DNA of 64,000 nucleotides from an uncultured Duncaniella sp. (GCA_910586665.1 CAJUIX010000012.1:28794-92793); one strand, 5' to 3'. Shown: positions 51,250 to 61,075, counted from the stretch's first letter. Notes: generated by a model not told the origin, from the letters alone. Program-made: numbers and translations.

Positions 51250-54132
51250 GTGGTTATGAAGCTCGATATATACTCACAAGACGGACAAGTAAAGGCAACT
51301 ATTGACCCCGGGACCGGCAGCACGCAGACCGAGGGCATCCAGGCGGGCGACGTGCTGTCGCTCCGCTTCACGCTGCCGGAGCGCGTGGATCTCGGTGTCA
51401 ACGACTACGCCGACTTCCTCGGGCGGCGCTATGTCTTTACCGAGCGCTACCGTCCCTTGCAGAGGTCGACGGCAAGGTGGGAGTACTCTGTCAATTTTTA
51501 CGGCGCGGAGAGCCTGATCGGGCGTTTTTTGGTGCTTGATACGACCGACGGCGGCTCGGAGCCGGTGTTCGAGCTGACGGCATCCCCCCGGGAGCATGTG
51601 GCACTGGTTGTCGCGTCGATTAATGCGGGGTTCGGGACGCAGGACTGGAAGGTAGGCACGGTCGAGGGAGGCACGAATATCACTGTCAGCTACAATGGCA
51701 GGTACTGCGACGAGGCCCTCGCGGAGATTGCCAAGGCTGTCGGTACCGAGTATTGGACGGAGGGGACCACTGTCAACCTCTGCCGATGCGAGCACGGCGA
51801 CCGCGTCACCCTCGGCTACCGTAAGGGCCTTACGCAGATCCGCCCGGATGTGGCCGACAATGCCAGGGTGTACACCCGTCTCTATCCCACAGGCAGCTCC
51901 CGTAATATCGACCCCGCCAGATACGGCCACAGCCGCCTGCAACTGCCCGGAGGAGCCAAATACGTTGACATCAACACGGACAAGTACGGTGTGGTACACC
52001 ATTACGAGGCGGATGCCTTTGCCGACATCTATCCGCGGCGCACAGGTACTGTGAGCTCTGTCAGGAGCGAGGAGCGGACCGGCAGGGACGGAAGTAAGTT
52101 TACCGTCTACTACTTTAAGGATGACGGCCTTGGTTTTGACCCCAACGATTACGAGATTGCGGGCAGGGTCAAGCGTGTGAGCTTCCAGGAGCCGTCCGAG
52201 CTCGCCGGACTCGGCTCGGAGGAGGACGGCAGCCATTATTTCGAGGTCAATTACGACAGCGATACCGGGGAGTTTGAGATTATAACCGTCTTTCCCAGCG
52301 CGGATATGCAGCTTCCAAACGACATCCTCGCGCCCAAGGTAGGGGATAAGTATATATTGTGGCATATCAGTATGCCGGACGAATATTACGCTCTTGCGGA
52401 GCAGGAGTTCCTCGAGGCTGTCAACGCCTATAACGAGCAGCACGCGCTCGATGTGTCCGTCTACAAGGCCCCGACAGATTATATTTGGATCCGGGAGCAT
52501 GGCGTCGAGCTGCGAGCAGGGCGACGCGTGAGGCTCGAGAGCGGGGAGTATTTCCCGGGCGCCGGCTACCGGGACAGCCGCATAACGAAAATAACCCGCA
52601 AGGTGGCTCTGCCGGAGCAGATGGACATTGAGATAAGCGACGCGCTGTCGACAGGCGTTATCACCAAGTTGCGCAACGAAATCGGAGAAATCCGCTCGCA
52701 TATAGAGACGGGTGCCGGTCTGCCGGATATTATCAGGACCGGCGACAAGACACCCTGGACTGACAACAACCTGCTTTCGGCCCTGCGCTCGATGCGCGAG
52801 TTTTTGAGCAAGACAAAGGACGACACCGCCGAGGGGCTGATAACGTTTCTGCGCGGCCTGGTCTCCAGGGAGCTTGCCAAGCTCGACGGCGGGGCGACAT
52901 TTGGCGAGACTGTCGACTCGATGCTTGCCGGTAAGGGCACGCTTATCTCAAAGGACGGCAGGGTGCAGACCGACCGTCTCGAGGTCAGGGGCTCGGCGAT
53001 GTTTACGGAGCTTATCGTCAACCGCCTCATGGCCCAGGAGAGCGACATGATGCTGTCCGAGTCCGGCCACATCGAGTCCGCCGAGGAGCAGCCGGACGGC
53101 ACATGGCTGCTGACAATGCGCAAGCGCTGGGACTTTGACTGGACCGCCATAGCGGAGCATGACATCGTCTACGGCGACATCAACACCCTGCTCGCCGACG
53201 GCAGCTATGTGACCTCGTGGATGCGCGTGCTCTCTGTCAACCGGGCGGCCAACACCCTGAGCGTCCTGCTATACCCCGACGCGGAGGTGCCCGGTGGCGC
53301 CAACCACGCCCCGGTGCCGGGCATGAACATCGTCCACCGCGGCAACACGGTTGACGAGACGCGCCAGTCATGCTGGTACCTCTCGAGCCGCGAGGGGTGC
53401 ATCGTCTACCTCGAGGGGGTGACAAAGCCTGTGCTGGAGCAGGACAACTACCACATCATCATCGGCAGGCTCAAGCGCCTCGACATATTCAATGACTTCC
53501 CGATCAACTACAACCACCCCTACATCTATGTGCGGGGCCTCCTCGCCAAGGAGCTGTACCAGGTGGACTACCAGGGGAGCCCGGTCTACGGGCGGCGCTA
53601 CCGCGGCGCCTGGGACCCGGCGGGGGTGTATATCCGGGACTATGTGGCCGCCGACAACCGCCACTGGCAGGACACTGTGACCTACCTTGGCTGCGTGTGG
53701 ATATGCGTCGTGGACGCTGCCACTGTCGGGCGTCCTCCCGCATACAACAACCCGGACTGGGACCTCTGCGAGGGCAACCCGGACTTTTTGGTGGAGATAC
53801 TCGGCGCGCCGCGCGCCGTCAACCCGCGCAAGTTTAAGGCGACACTCGGCATCCGGGCTGTCATCCACAACCAGGACGTCACCGACGACATCCTGCCGCA
53901 GGACATAGAGTGGACGCGCTACTCGGAGGACTCATCCGGGGCGCAGCGCGTGGCCTCGGACAGCGTGTGGGCCTCAAAGCACGCCTCCGCGGGCGGCACG
54001 CTGACTATCACGGAGGCCGACCTTGACAAGGAGTCGGGACTGCCCCCGGTGGTGATATTTACAGTCTCGGTAATCCTGCGCGACGGTACCTCGGAGCCTC
54101 GGACGGCAAAGGCGAGACTAAGGATTAGATAA
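51250..54132 (+). CDS. Large tail tip / baseplate hub protein (Tal-like)
   Basis: A 960-residue protein. The first 500 residues form hub-like beta domains (MKLDIYSQDGQVKATIDPGT, GDVLSLRFTLPERVDLGVND, WEYSVNFYGAESLIGRFLVL). The later part includes a helical segment (LLSALRSMREFLSKTKDDTA) and Ig-like or fibre domains. It probably links the tail tip to the fibres. Start may be GTG 51250 or ATG 51256. Confidence 0.75.
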   Translation: MVMKLDIYSQDGQVKATIDPGTGSTQTEGIQAGDVLSLRFTLPERVDLGVNDYADFLGRRYVFTERYRPLQRSTARWEYSVNFYGAESLIGRFLVLDTTDGGSEPVFELTASPREHVALVVASINAGFGTQDWKVGTVEGGTNITVSYNGRYCDEALAEIAKAVGTEYWTEGTTVNLCRCEHGDRVTLGYRKGLTQIRPDVADNARVYTRLYPTGSSRNIDPARYGHSRLQLPGGAKYVDINTDKYGVVHHYEADAFADIYPRRTGTVSSVRSEERTGRDGSKFTVYYFKDDGLGFDPNDYEIAGRVKRVSFQEPSELAGLGSEEDGSHYFEVNYDSDTGEFEIITVFPSADMQLPNDILAPKVGDKYILWHISMPDEYYALAEQEFLEAVNAYNEQHALDVSVYKAPTDYIWIREHGVELRAGRRVRLESGEYFPGAGYRDSRITKITRKVALPEQMDIEISDALSTGVITKLRNEIGEIRSHIETGAGLPDIIRTGDKTPWTDNNLLSALRSMREFLSKTKDDTAEGLITFLRGLVSRELAKLDGGATFGETVDSMLAGKGTLISKDGRVQTDRLEVRGSAMFTELIVNRLMAQESDMMLSESGHIESAEEQPDGTWLLTMRKRWDFDWTAIAEHDIVYGDINTLLADGSYVTSWMRVLSVNRAANTLSVLLYPDAEVPGGANHAPVPGMNIVHRGNTVDETRQSCWYLSSREGCIVYLEGVTKPVLEQDNYHIIIGRLKRLDIFNDFPINYNHPYIYVRGLLAKELYQVDYQGSPVYGRRYRGAWDPAGVYIRDYVAADNRHWQDTVTYLGCVWICVVDAATVGRPPAYNNPDWDLCEGNPDFLVEILGAPRAVNPRKFKATLGIRAVIHNQDVTDDILPQDIEWTRYSEDSSGAQRVASDSVWASKHASAGGTLTITEADLDKESGLPPVVIFTVSVILRDGTSEPRTAKARLRIR

Positions 54133-54152
54133 CCAAAGATACGATACAGAGC

Positions 54153-55322
54153 ATGGACAATATATTTGTAGACCAGGATGTGGATTTTATATACTCCCCT
54201 TTGGCGACCTGCTGCGGCATCGACGCCGAGGGCAACGTTGCCCCGTCGCAGCAGTTTGACGCAACGGACGGCAGCTATATGCCGGACTGGACGCTCGTCT
54301 ACCCGCGGCTGCGCCCCTGGCTCGAGGTGTCGGACCCCGACGGCATCATACCCGCGGGGCGCGTGGAAATCGCCAACCCAAAGTGGACGGCCTACGAGGA
54401 CGGGGTGGCAACCGCTGTGACGGAGGGCACGAGATACTCGCTGGTCACTACCGGCGCCGACGCGGGACTGCTCACGGTCAGGCGCAACGCCTTGCCCGAC
54501 CACCCGCTCACCCTGCAATTTGAGGGTGAATACATGGACCCCCGCACGGGGGAGGTGCACAGGGTCATGGCCTCGAGGCAGCTACTGTGCGAGAGCGTGG
54601 CGCCCATGCCGGTGCTCACCCTCGACCCGCACGGCACCCTGGGCTACTACCCCATACGAGAGACGGTACACGACATCAGGGTCAGGGCCTCGCTCCGCAG
54701 CGGGCAGACCGAGATCGCGGCGTCCAGGCGGCGCTTTGTGTGGGAGCGGCGCGAGGGCGCGATATGGCGCGACATTGTCGCCAGCCCGTCGAAGCTCGAC
54801 TACGACATCGACATATCGGCTGACGGCACCGAGGCGACCATACACCGCGACCTCATGGGCGACATCCTGGAGCTGAGATGCCGCGCGGCCTACTCCGCCG
54901 ACGGCAACCCCTCGGCGGTCACTCCGGGAGCGGATGCCCCGACCGACACTCTCACCATTGCCCGGCGCATGCCGCAGCTCACGGCGGCCATTATCTCCGC
55001 CTCGCAGAGGTTTAAGGCGGGCACGCAGTATATCTACCCCGAGGCACGGGTCCGGGACCCGCACGGTGACATTACCGACCCGGAGCTGTGGCTCTCGCTC
55101 AACTGGTACACATCGCAGGGCAACGCCTCCGGCTCCGTGGGCTACACGGCACAGCCTGTGGCCACCGGGCGCGCTCCCAAAATATCGACCGCGCAGGTGC
55201 AGCGCCGCTACGGCGGCAAGCTCCGCCTCGGCATAAGCGACAGAGGCCCGCTTAAGTCAATCACGCTCGATGACGGGTCGATATTGACAACCGACCAGGG
55301 TATAATCCTGATACATAACTGA
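54153..55322 (+). CDS. Phage tail-tip protein, unknown
   Basis: A 389-residue beta-rich protein. It begins MDNIFVDQDVDFIYSPLATC, has Ig-like segments (VEIANPKWTAYEDG, AAIISASQRFKAGTQYIYPE) and ends GPLKSITLDDGSILTTDQGI. It lies between the hub-like protein and the fibre genes. Its C-terminus resembles the 48-residue protein encoded next. No named family is recognised. Confidence 0.65.
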   Translation: MDNIFVDQDVDFIYSPLATCCGIDAEGNVAPSQQFDATDGSYMPDWTLVYPRLRPWLEVSDPDGIIPAGRVEIANPKWTAYEDGVATAVTEGTRYSLVTTGADAGLLTVRRNALPDHPLTLQFEGEYMDPRTGEVHRVMASRQLLCESVAPMPVLTLDPHGTLGYYPIRETVHDIRVRASLRSGQTEIAASRRRFVWERREGAIWRDIVASPSKLDYDIDISADGTEATIHRDLMGDILELRCRAAYSADGNPSAVTPGADAPTDTLTIARRMPQLTAAIISASQRFKAGTQYIYPEARVRDPHGDITDPELWLSLNWYTSQGNASGSVGYTAQPVATGRAPKISTAQVQRRYGGKLRLGISDRGPLKSITLDDGSILTTDQGIILIHN

Positions 55323-55351
55323 CACAACCAACCACAAAAACAGATACAGAT

Positions 55352-55498
55352 ATGGACGATAACAAGACATTGGAGATTCCCGGGTATCGCACACTCGTGT
55401 TTTCCGACGGCACCAAATTGGCTGACGAGCAGGGCCGCATCCTGATTGCGGCCGAAGATTGTTTCAACCCCAAAAACTTGTATGGATATGGACAGTAA
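55352..55498 (+). CDS. 48-residue phage protein
   Basis: MDDNKTLEIPGYRTLVFSDG, then ADEQGRILIAAEDCFNPKN. It starts 29 bases after the previous gene and overlaps the start of the next. The beta-hairpin pattern FSDGTKLADEQGRIL parallels the end of the upstream 389-residue protein (LDDGSILTTDQGIIL), as if a small C-terminal module had been duplicated. No family is recognised. Confidence 0.55.
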   Translation: MDDNKTLEIPGYRTLVFSDGTKLADEQGRILIAAEDCFNPKNLYGYGQ

Positions 55499-55931
55499 CA
55501 AGACTTATGCCAAGGTAGGCCGCAAGGTGATTGAGCATCTCGGCCTCGAGGGACAGCGCCGCCAGTTTGCCGACGGCAGCTATATGATATGGTTCAGGGA
55601 CATCCGAGCCATAGACCGCGACTGGCTCGCACACCCGGAGGAGACTATGGCTGCTATCGGCGGTGTGCTCCTGAGCCACACCGAGGCCTACGAGGAGCAG
55701 CAGGGCATCGTGTGTCGACCGCTCCCGGTGCCGACCGATCCGCGCTTTGTTGACGACGAGCCTGTGGAGGCAGAGGACTCCGAGCCCGTGGAGGATGCCG
55801 ATGCAGGGACGGAGGACGGACAGGATGCCGGGACCTCCGAGATGCCCGGCAGTGACAACGATACTGATGCCGTCCCCGAGGATAATGCAGATGCCGGGAT
55901 CGCCGCGCCGGAGGAAGGGGGCGAGTCATGA
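55482..55931 (+). CDS. Phage protein with acidic tail
   Basis: A 149-residue protein. The first 85 residues are globular (KVGRKVIEHLGLEGQRRQFA, YMIWFRDIRAIDRDWLAHPE). The last 65 are a disordered acidic run rich in Asp, Glu, Ala and Gly (EDADAGTEDGQDAGTSEM). It is coupled by ATGA to the next gene. It may be a structural protein or an assembly helper. Confidence 0.6.
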   Translation: MDMDSNKTYAKVGRKVIEHLGLEGQRRQFADGSYMIWFRDIRAIDRDWLAHPEETMAAIGGVLLSHTEAYEEQQGIVCRPLPVPTDPRFVDDEPVEAEDSEPVEDADAGTEDGQDAGTSEMPGSDNDTDAVPEDNADAGIAAPEEGGES

Positions 55932-57025
55932 GCCTCGCGTCCGCATCATACCAGGTAATCTATGTGTCGGATGGTGTCACATACACTGTCTTCCTACAGG
56001 GTGCGCAGGGCGACATCTACCAGCGCTACTCAGGACCCGCGTCTGCGCCCTCCTCGGTGGAGCCGGCATGGACGGGTATAACGACGGTGGCCGACAAGCC
56101 GCTGCTCAAGGTGGTGCTCATGTCGTCCGACCCGGATGACACGGCAGCCGCCCTGGCCGACAAGGTCAACGACTCGGCCACAAAGTGGTTTGCCAACGAC
56201 GACGAGCTGACCTTTGACAACGCCGGCATCTGCAACAGCGGTGACTGGGCGGGCGTGTTCCGCCGCGTCAAGGCCTCCGACAACGACCCCGAGGCTCCCT
56301 TCGGCGGCCTCAGAATGAACAAGGACATCGTGGCCGCGTCGGGCGGCGTGCCGGTCAATATACGCGTGCAGCTGGCGATAAACCATGTCAACAAGGTGAG
56401 CCACGGGGGCGCGGCCTACGCTATCCGCGTGCTCCCGATACTCGGCGAGGGCGCCCTGGCCGACATTTACTGCGACGCATCGCAGAGCATGACGCTGTCA
56501 TCGGCCAATACGTCGGTGACTCTCAAGGCGCGATGCTGGCGCGGAGGGGCGATGCTTGCCGACAGTGCCTTCAGTCGCAAGTGGTATTTAATGGTTGCCG
56601 GACAGTGGGTGCTCAAGAGCTCGGCTGACAGCTACACCGTATCGCGTGATGACATCAACACCTTCGGCGAGGTCAAGGTGGAGTGCTACAGCAAGGACTC
56701 CGGGCAGCTCATCGCGGCAGACACGCAGACGGTCGCCGACGTCTCCGACCCGTACGTCATCCACCCCAACCCGAACCCGGCCGACGGACGCATCTACCAA
56801 AACCCGGCGCTCAACGGCTCTGTGACCCTTACTCCGATACTCAAGCGCACGTCGGGTGAGACTCTCTCGGGGACGCTGTTTCTTTTCGCGGTGCTCGACC
56901 CCGCGGGCACTATCCAAAACACCGACAACACAGTGCCTAAGTCGTCCTATACCGTCACCCGCGCAATGGCAGAGAATATGAACGCCTCGCCGCTTGTCAA
57001 CATAACGGCGGTACAACCCGCATGA
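55928..57025 (+). CDS. Phage tail/fibre-associated protein, unknown
   Basis: A 365-residue beta-rich protein. SASYQVIYVSDGVTYTVFLQ opens it, a jelly-roll-like region follows (FGGLRMNKDIVAASGGVPVN), then Ig-like parts (SQSMTLSSANTSVTLKARCW). It starts by ATGA overlap and ends 4 bases before the 581-residue fibre. Probably a fibre base or upper baseplate part. Confidence 0.6.
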   Translation: MSLASASYQVIYVSDGVTYTVFLQGAQGDIYQRYSGPASAPSSVEPAWTGITTVADKPLLKVVLMSSDPDDTAAALADKVNDSATKWFANDDELTFDNAGICNSGDWAGVFRRVKASDNDPEAPFGGLRMNKDIVAASGGVPVNIRVQLAINHVNKVSHGGAAYAIRVLPILGEGALADIYCDASQSMTLSSANTSVTLKARCWRGGAMLADSAFSRKWYLMVAGQWVLKSSADSYTVSRDDINTFGEVKVECYSKDSGQLIAADTQTVADVSDPYVIHPNPNPADGRIYQNPALNGSVTLTPILKRTSGETLSGTLFLFAVLDPAGTIQNTDNTVPKSSYTVTRAMAENMNASPLVNITAVQPA

Positions 57026-57029
57026 CGCT

Positions 57030-58775
57030 ATGGCTATGAGGGAGATTGCAACAGCGAGCATACAGCTTGACTACGTCGTGGACGGCCGGGGCATCAAGTC
57101 TCAGACGCAGTATTATATGTTTAATACGGGCTGGGAGCCGACAGAGAATGAGTCCGACTGGCGCACTATGGCCGACCGCAAGGCGTCGGGCATGCTCACG
57201 GCGCCCACCGACACATATCCCTACATGTGGTGCAAGACCGTCTCGCTATGGACTACCGGCGAGTCGACCGTCGTCATCGAGCTCAAGACTGTCAAGGGCG
57301 GTGCCGGCCCTGCGGGTCCGACAGGTCCATACGTCCCGTTTCCGCGCTTTTGGGACGATTATCCCTCGACCTATATGTTTGAGTCCGGGGCGTCCGGCGA
57401 GTCCAAAAAGGACATGGTGCTCGTAAAGTCCGGCAGCAAGGTCTATGCCTACGCCTGTAAGAGCCGGCACGTCAAGTCATCCACTAAAAAGCCGGGTGTG
57501 TCCTCGGGCTGGGAGACCTACTGGGAGTCGGGCGCGCAGTGGGACATCATAGCCACGCAGCTGCTGTTTAGCGAGCTGGCCTTTGTCAACAACCTCTGCG
57601 CCCAGTATATCCGCATGTGCGACGCCTCGGGCAATGTCATATTCGAGGCGCTCGGCGGCAATGTCACCTGCAACCGGGGCACGTTTAACGACGTGAGGGT
57701 GTCGGGGACGGTCATCGCCGGCGACGAGTCGGGCAGGCACATACTCCTCGACCCCGACGACAGGGCCATGAGGATATTTGATGCCGCCGGCAACCAGTGC
57801 GCGGTAATGGACGGCACGTCCTACTCGCTCGGCTCCGTACTGCCCTCCGGCTCGGCTGTCTCGATCACCAAAAAGACCCTCGGCAGTATATCGGCTGTAG
57901 GCACGGCCACCAAGACCGCGACAAACACGGTCGACGCGACAAACAGCTTTACGCTCTCTTCGCCCGGCAGTCTCAAGATAACTGTTGCCGGGTCTGTGTC
58001 AATGGGCGCGGCTGACACGTCGACATCGTCCGACACAATATCGGCCATGCGCTCGGCCTCGCTCGCGGTGCTCGTCAAAAAGGGTGCCGCGGTAGTTGCC
58101 CGCGTCAATGCAGGTGGCTGGGCGGAGCCGGCAACAGGGGCGTCGACGGGGGCGCAGTCCTTCTCACGCACCTTCTCGGTCGCACTCCCCGCGGGGACTT
58201 ACACCGTGGCCTTCGAACTGAGTGCCCGGGGCGCGACGGCGACGGCCAATGTCAGCTCCTTCACCCCGTCGGTCGTGGTGGACCAGTTTTTGATGCGCGT
58301 CTTTAGCAACGGCGCGGCATGGACCAAGGATAGCAATAACTACTTGGTCATCATCCACGAGGCATCGGGGCGCATGAGGCTCCTGCTCGGAGGGGATATG
58401 ATAGTCGACAATGTCAGGCAGCCCAAGGTGGTCTATGCCGGGCGAGTGACGGACTCGACCAAGACCGGCTCTACAGGGGCGACAAAGACCGACATACTCT
58501 ATCCCGGCTCGTCGTCGGGGGTGACTATGAGCAAGGGCGCCAATGCGGCGGCCGGCTATACTCTGACCTTTCCGGCCTCATACGGGCTGACCCCCGCCAA
58601 CGCGATTATCGACCTGGCGGGCTTCGGCGGCGTGGCCGACAATGCGGACTGCCCGGCCAAGGCCACGGTCAAGTCAATATCGGCCGGGGCCGGCGGCTCG
58701 CTATCGATAGTCGTGTGGGTCTCCGACGACAGCAGCCCCAATTTCGGGGGATTCCAAATCAAGGTTTCAAAATAA
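57030..58775 (+). CDS. Tail fibre protein
   Basis: A 581-residue protein. It has a collagen-like link (GAGPAGPTGP, near residue 95), a trimer-prone region (FEALGGNVTCNRGTFNDVRV, GTVIAGDESGRHILLDPDDR) typical of prophage fibre shafts, Ser/Thr/Gly-rich beta repeats (residues 265-420), and a C-terminal beta-sandwich (IIDLAGFGGVADNADCPAKA). It should carry the fibre-tip proteins encoded downstream. Confidence 0.7.
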   Translation: MAMREIATASIQLDYVVDGRGIKSQTQYYMFNTGWEPTENESDWRTMADRKASGMLTAPTDTYPYMWCKTVSLWTTGESTVVIELKTVKGGAGPAGPTGPYVPFPRFWDDYPSTYMFESGASGESKKDMVLVKSGSKVYAYACKSRHVKSSTKKPGVSSGWETYWESGAQWDIIATQLLFSELAFVNNLCAQYIRMCDASGNVIFEALGGNVTCNRGTFNDVRVSGTVIAGDESGRHILLDPDDRAMRIFDAAGNQCAVMDGTSYSLGSVLPSGSAVSITKKTLGSISAVGTATKTATNTVDATNSFTLSSPGSLKITVAGSVSMGAADTSTSSDTISAMRSASLAVLVKKGAAVVARVNAGGWAEPATGASTGAQSFSRTFSVALPAGTYTVAFELSARGATATANVSSFTPSVVVDQFLMRVFSNGAAWTKDSNNYLVIIHEASGRMRLLLGGDMIVDNVRQPKVVYAGRVTDSTKTGSTGATKTDILYPGSSSGVTMSKGANAAAGYTLTFPASYGLTPANAIIDLAGFGGVADNADCPAKATVKSISAGAGGSLSIVVWVSDDSSPNFGGFQIKVSK

Positions 58776-58804
58776 CATTATATCTAACTTAAATATTTAA
58801 GATT

Positions 58805-59521
58805 ATGAGCACCGAAAAAACTCACAGACTCGGCACGGAGGCGACGACGTCATCCCCGGCTGATACCGACAGGGTCATGGTATATGACTCCTCAGGGTCA
58901 CTACGCCCGGTGACTTTTGACGACCTCAAACGGCTCGTTAGGGAGTCGATACTGGTAGGAGGACGTAATCTGCTGACCGGGACAAGGACGTTTGCGGGGT
59001 ATCTGACGGCTGGCGGACAGGGCGGTAAAAAAGAGGATTCCGCCGAGCTTGGTATGAAAATGTACACTCCAAACGACTCATGGGGTAAGATTTACAAAGA
59101 GGTAGTAATTAAAGCCGGTGAAACTTATACCTTTTCTGCGGCAGTCAAGACCGACAATGATTACTGTAGGCCTCATTGGGAGAACAAAGGGGATGCCACC
59201 CACTCCAAGACCACGGCGGAAGCGCAGATTCTTGCGCAGGAAGTTTCAGGACCCACGGGAGAGTGGAATAGGGTTTCATTGACAATCAAATGCACAAAGA
59301 CCGGCACCGCCCATTTTAGGGTCGAGTCTGCGTCGCCTTACTCATGCGGGGCTTATAAGCTCGAGCGCGGCAATATCCCGACTGACTGGACTCCGGCCCC
59401 GGAGGATATAATCGGGGGGGGTAATTTGCAGTGTATTAAAGAGTTGCGAGTCTTTGAAGCTGCCATACCCCCCCACGTCGACGCAGACCCGCAGGCGCCA
59501 CCGCCGCAAAATATCATTTAA
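58805..59521 (+). CDS. Fibre-tip cassette protein 1 with carbohydrate-binding-like domain
   Basis: A 238-residue protein. The N-terminus MSTEKTHRLGTEATTSSPAD shares the anchor pattern MSxKTxxL of the next five genes, and LVRESILVGGRNLLTGTR leads to a jelly-roll domain (AGETYTFSAAVKTDN, TGTAHFRVESA) closed by KLERGNIPTDWTPAPED. This is the layout of phage carbohydrate-binding domains. An eight-G tract at 59414-59421 follows; in this frame the protein runs on for about 35 residues to 59521. It has no Shine-Dalgarno. Confidence 0.7.
   Translation: MSTEKTHRLGTEATTSSPADTDRVMVYDSSGSLRPVTFDDLKRLVRESILVGGRNLLTGTRTFAGYLTAGGQGGKKEDSAELGMKMYTPNDSWGKIYKEVVIKAGETYTFSAAVKTDNDYCRPHWENKGDATHSKTTAEAQILAQEVSGPTGEWNRVSLTIKCTKTGTAHFRVESASPYSCGAYKLERGNIPTDWTPAPEDIIGGGNLQCIKELRVFEAAIPPHVDADPQAPPPQNII
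59412..59424 (+). repeat. TCG8TAA motif, copy 2
   Basis: AATCG8TAATTT, with eight G at 59414-59421, inside cassette 1. One G more or two fewer would put TAA in frame and end the protein here; one fewer gives a different C-terminus. Confidence 0.6.
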
Positions 59522-59543
59522 CCACTGTTTAAACTAATGGATT

Positions 59544-60090
59544 ATGGCAAACGAAAAGACTACAAAACTCAGCGACGTGCTCAAAGGCTCTCAGGAGGTC
59601 AGCTCCCTCGGTGGAAATGACAGGCTGGTTGCGATTGATGCTGACGGCTCGACCAAAAAAATCAAGAAGGAGAGACTTTTTGAAGAAGGGAGGCTGGTGC
59701 AAAATGTACTCAATACAGAAGGCTGGTATAATATAGCTAAATTCAGAAGCAATGCGACACACTTTGTTACTTTCCAAGTAGGTACACAATGGAACCATAC
59801 TCAGCCAATGTCCGCGCTCATCCACATGATGATTTGTGGGAATAACGTTGGCGGAGTGTCACTTGGCGTAGTATCAACCCTCAGAATCTCGACTAAAACT
59901 ATACAGAAAGTTAGAGTTGTGTATACCGGCTCCGAAATGCTTTTAGATTTTTATTATGGCGTATCGGTTAACAATAATGTTGTCATACAGGGTATAGCCG
60001 GCATCGAGCTCAATAGCGAGATTAAAAAGGCCGAATTGCTTGACGGATGGACAACCAAAGAGTTTGACATATCAAATTCGGGGGGGGTAA
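59544..60090 (+). CDS. Fibre-tip cassette protein 2, end depends on G-tract length
   Basis: MANEKTTKLSDVLKGSQEVS opens it, followed by DRLVAIDADGSTKKIKKERL and a beta domain (FVTFQVGTQWNHTQPMSALI, YTGSEMLLDFYYGVSVNNNV). With seven G at 60080-60087 the frame would read SGG and stop at TAA (60088-60090), giving about 181 residues. With the eight G present the frame is open to 60482 (312 residues) across the whole next gene in another frame. I annotate the shorter form, like its homologs, but the printed sequence encodes the longer one. Confidence 0.55.
60078..60090 (+). repeat. TCG8TAA motif, copy 3
   Basis: ATTCG8TAATTT, with eight G at 60080-60087, at the end of cassette 2. The 60 bases after it up to the next ATG are homologous to those after the copy at 61020. 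Confidence 0.6.
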
Positions 60091-60125
60091 TTTCTTGCAA
60101 TTCAATGTGTTACCCCTTCAAGAAA

Positions 60126-60130
60126 GGAGG
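60126..60130 (+). promoter_or_regulatory. Shine-Dalgarno of cassette 3
   Basis: AAAGGAGG, 8 bases before the ATG at 60139. Such sites are rare in Bacteroidetes genes. Confidence 0.7.
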
Positions 60131-60138
60131 AGTGCCGC

Positions 60139-60453
60139 ATGAGCGAGAAAACAGTCAAGCTGACAGATGTGTTAGCGACAATCGGCCCGTTTATGCGCTG
60201 TCTCAAATATGGCACGGTTTCCGACCTGAACGATATGAACCAGTTCTGCATTGCACATACGACAACGGAAGTTCTCAATCTTCCTCCGGGTGTAAGCGTC
60301 GGGCTCGCGTGTCCCGTAATCTATCTGGCTTTCGATCATCATTCCGGGACGCAGATATTTATTCATTGGGGACGCCTCGATATTTATATCAGGAGGAAGC
60401 AGTCCGGGACTTGGAGCAGTTGGTCAAAAGTCAACACAACCACATTGACTTAA
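60139..60453 (+). CDS. Fibre-tip cassette protein 3
   Basis: A 104-residue protein. MSEKTVKLTDVLATIGPFM is the shared anchor; the rest (YGTVSDLNDMNQFCIAH, LNLPPGVSVGLACPVIYLAF, GTQIFIHWGRLDIYIRRKQS, GTWSSWSKV) is a compact beta domain like those of phage receptor-binding tips. A perfect Shine-Dalgarno precedes it. Its lower GC differs from the upstream fibre genes, suggesting recent acquisition. Confidence 0.7.
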   Translation: MSEKTVKLTDVLATIGPFMRCLKYGTVSDLNDMNQFCIAHTTTEVLNLPPGVSVGLACPVIYLAFDHHSGTQIFIHWGRLDIYIRRKQSGTWSSWSKVNTTTLT

Positions 60454-60463
60454 GCAGCGGAAA

Positions 60464-60468
60464 GGAGG
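60464..60468 (+). promoter_or_regulatory. Shine-Dalgarno of cassette 4
   Basis: AAAGGAGG, 10 bases before the ATG at 60479. Confidence 0.7.
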
Positions 60469-60478
60469 TGGTTGCCGC

Positions 60479-61030
60479 ATGAGTAACAAGACAACCAAGC
60501 TGTCGGCTCTGCCGGCAACCACCACCCCTGCCGATGATACGAGCATCATCCTGACCGATGCCGCCGGCTCTGCGCAGCGCGTCAAAATATCCGACCTGCT
60601 CAGGCTTGTGAGAGACTCCATACAGATTGGCGGACGCAACTTGCTGAAAGAGACATCAGCTCCGATTGCGGTAGGCAATAATTCGACTGTTGCCTTTTAC
60701 GAATGCGCCGAACCGCTGGAGGCAAATGTCCCGCACATGTTATCGTTTTATTTTGCAAAATCCGGGGAAGGTCGTAATTATATAGAGGTTTATCTGCATA
60801 CTAAGCTTGCAGATGCGATAGCAAATAGAGACGTAATAATACCTATGGGCATTATCAAGGAGGGGCATAACGAAATAGCTGTTACACCTAAAAAAGCAGA
60901 CACTTTATTTGCTATATACAGTGACTCCAAAGTGGAATTCCGTCTCTCAAGGGTGAAGCTCGAGCGAGGCAACATTGCTACCGATTGGACGCCCGCACCC
61001 GAAGACTTAATTGGAAATCGGGGGGGGTAA
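60479..61030 (+). CDS. Fibre-tip cassette protein 4 with carbohydrate-binding-like domain
   Basis: A 183-residue protein. MSNKTTKLSALPATTTPADD and LVRDSIQIGGRNLLKETSAP match cassette 1, and KLERGNIATDWTPAPEDLIG closes the same kind of jelly-roll domain. It ends NRGG at a TAA directly after eight G (61020-61027). With nine G the frame would continue through the following gene to 61458; with seven it would run 19 codons further and stop at TGA (61077-61079). Confidence 0.7.
   Translation: MSNKTTKLSALPATTTPADDTSIILTDAAGSAQRVKISDLLRLVRDSIQIGGRNLLKETSAPIAVGNNSTVAFYECAEPLEANVPHMLSFYFAKSGEGRNYIEVYLHTKLADAIANRDVIIPMGIIKEGHNEIAVTPKKADTLFAIYSDSKVEFRLSRVKLERGNIATDWTPAPEDLIGNRGG
61018..61030 (+). repeat. 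TCG8TAA motif, copy 4
   Basis: AATCG8TAAAA, with eight G at 61020-61027, forms the last codons and stop of cassette 4. Confidence 0.6.
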
Positions 61031-61065
61031 AATACAGTCTCTCAATGCATTATCCTTTAGAGAAA

Positions 61066-61070
61066 GGAGG
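61066..61070 (+). promoter_or_regulatory. Shine-Dalgarno of cassette 5
   Basis: AAAGGAGG, 5 bases before the ATG at 61076. Confidence 0.65.
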
Positions 61071-61075
61071 GCGGC

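Noticed and set aside
51274..52701. 475-residue minus-strand frame
   Set aside because: Antisense of the tail hub gene; composition is that of a shadow and it has no promoter.
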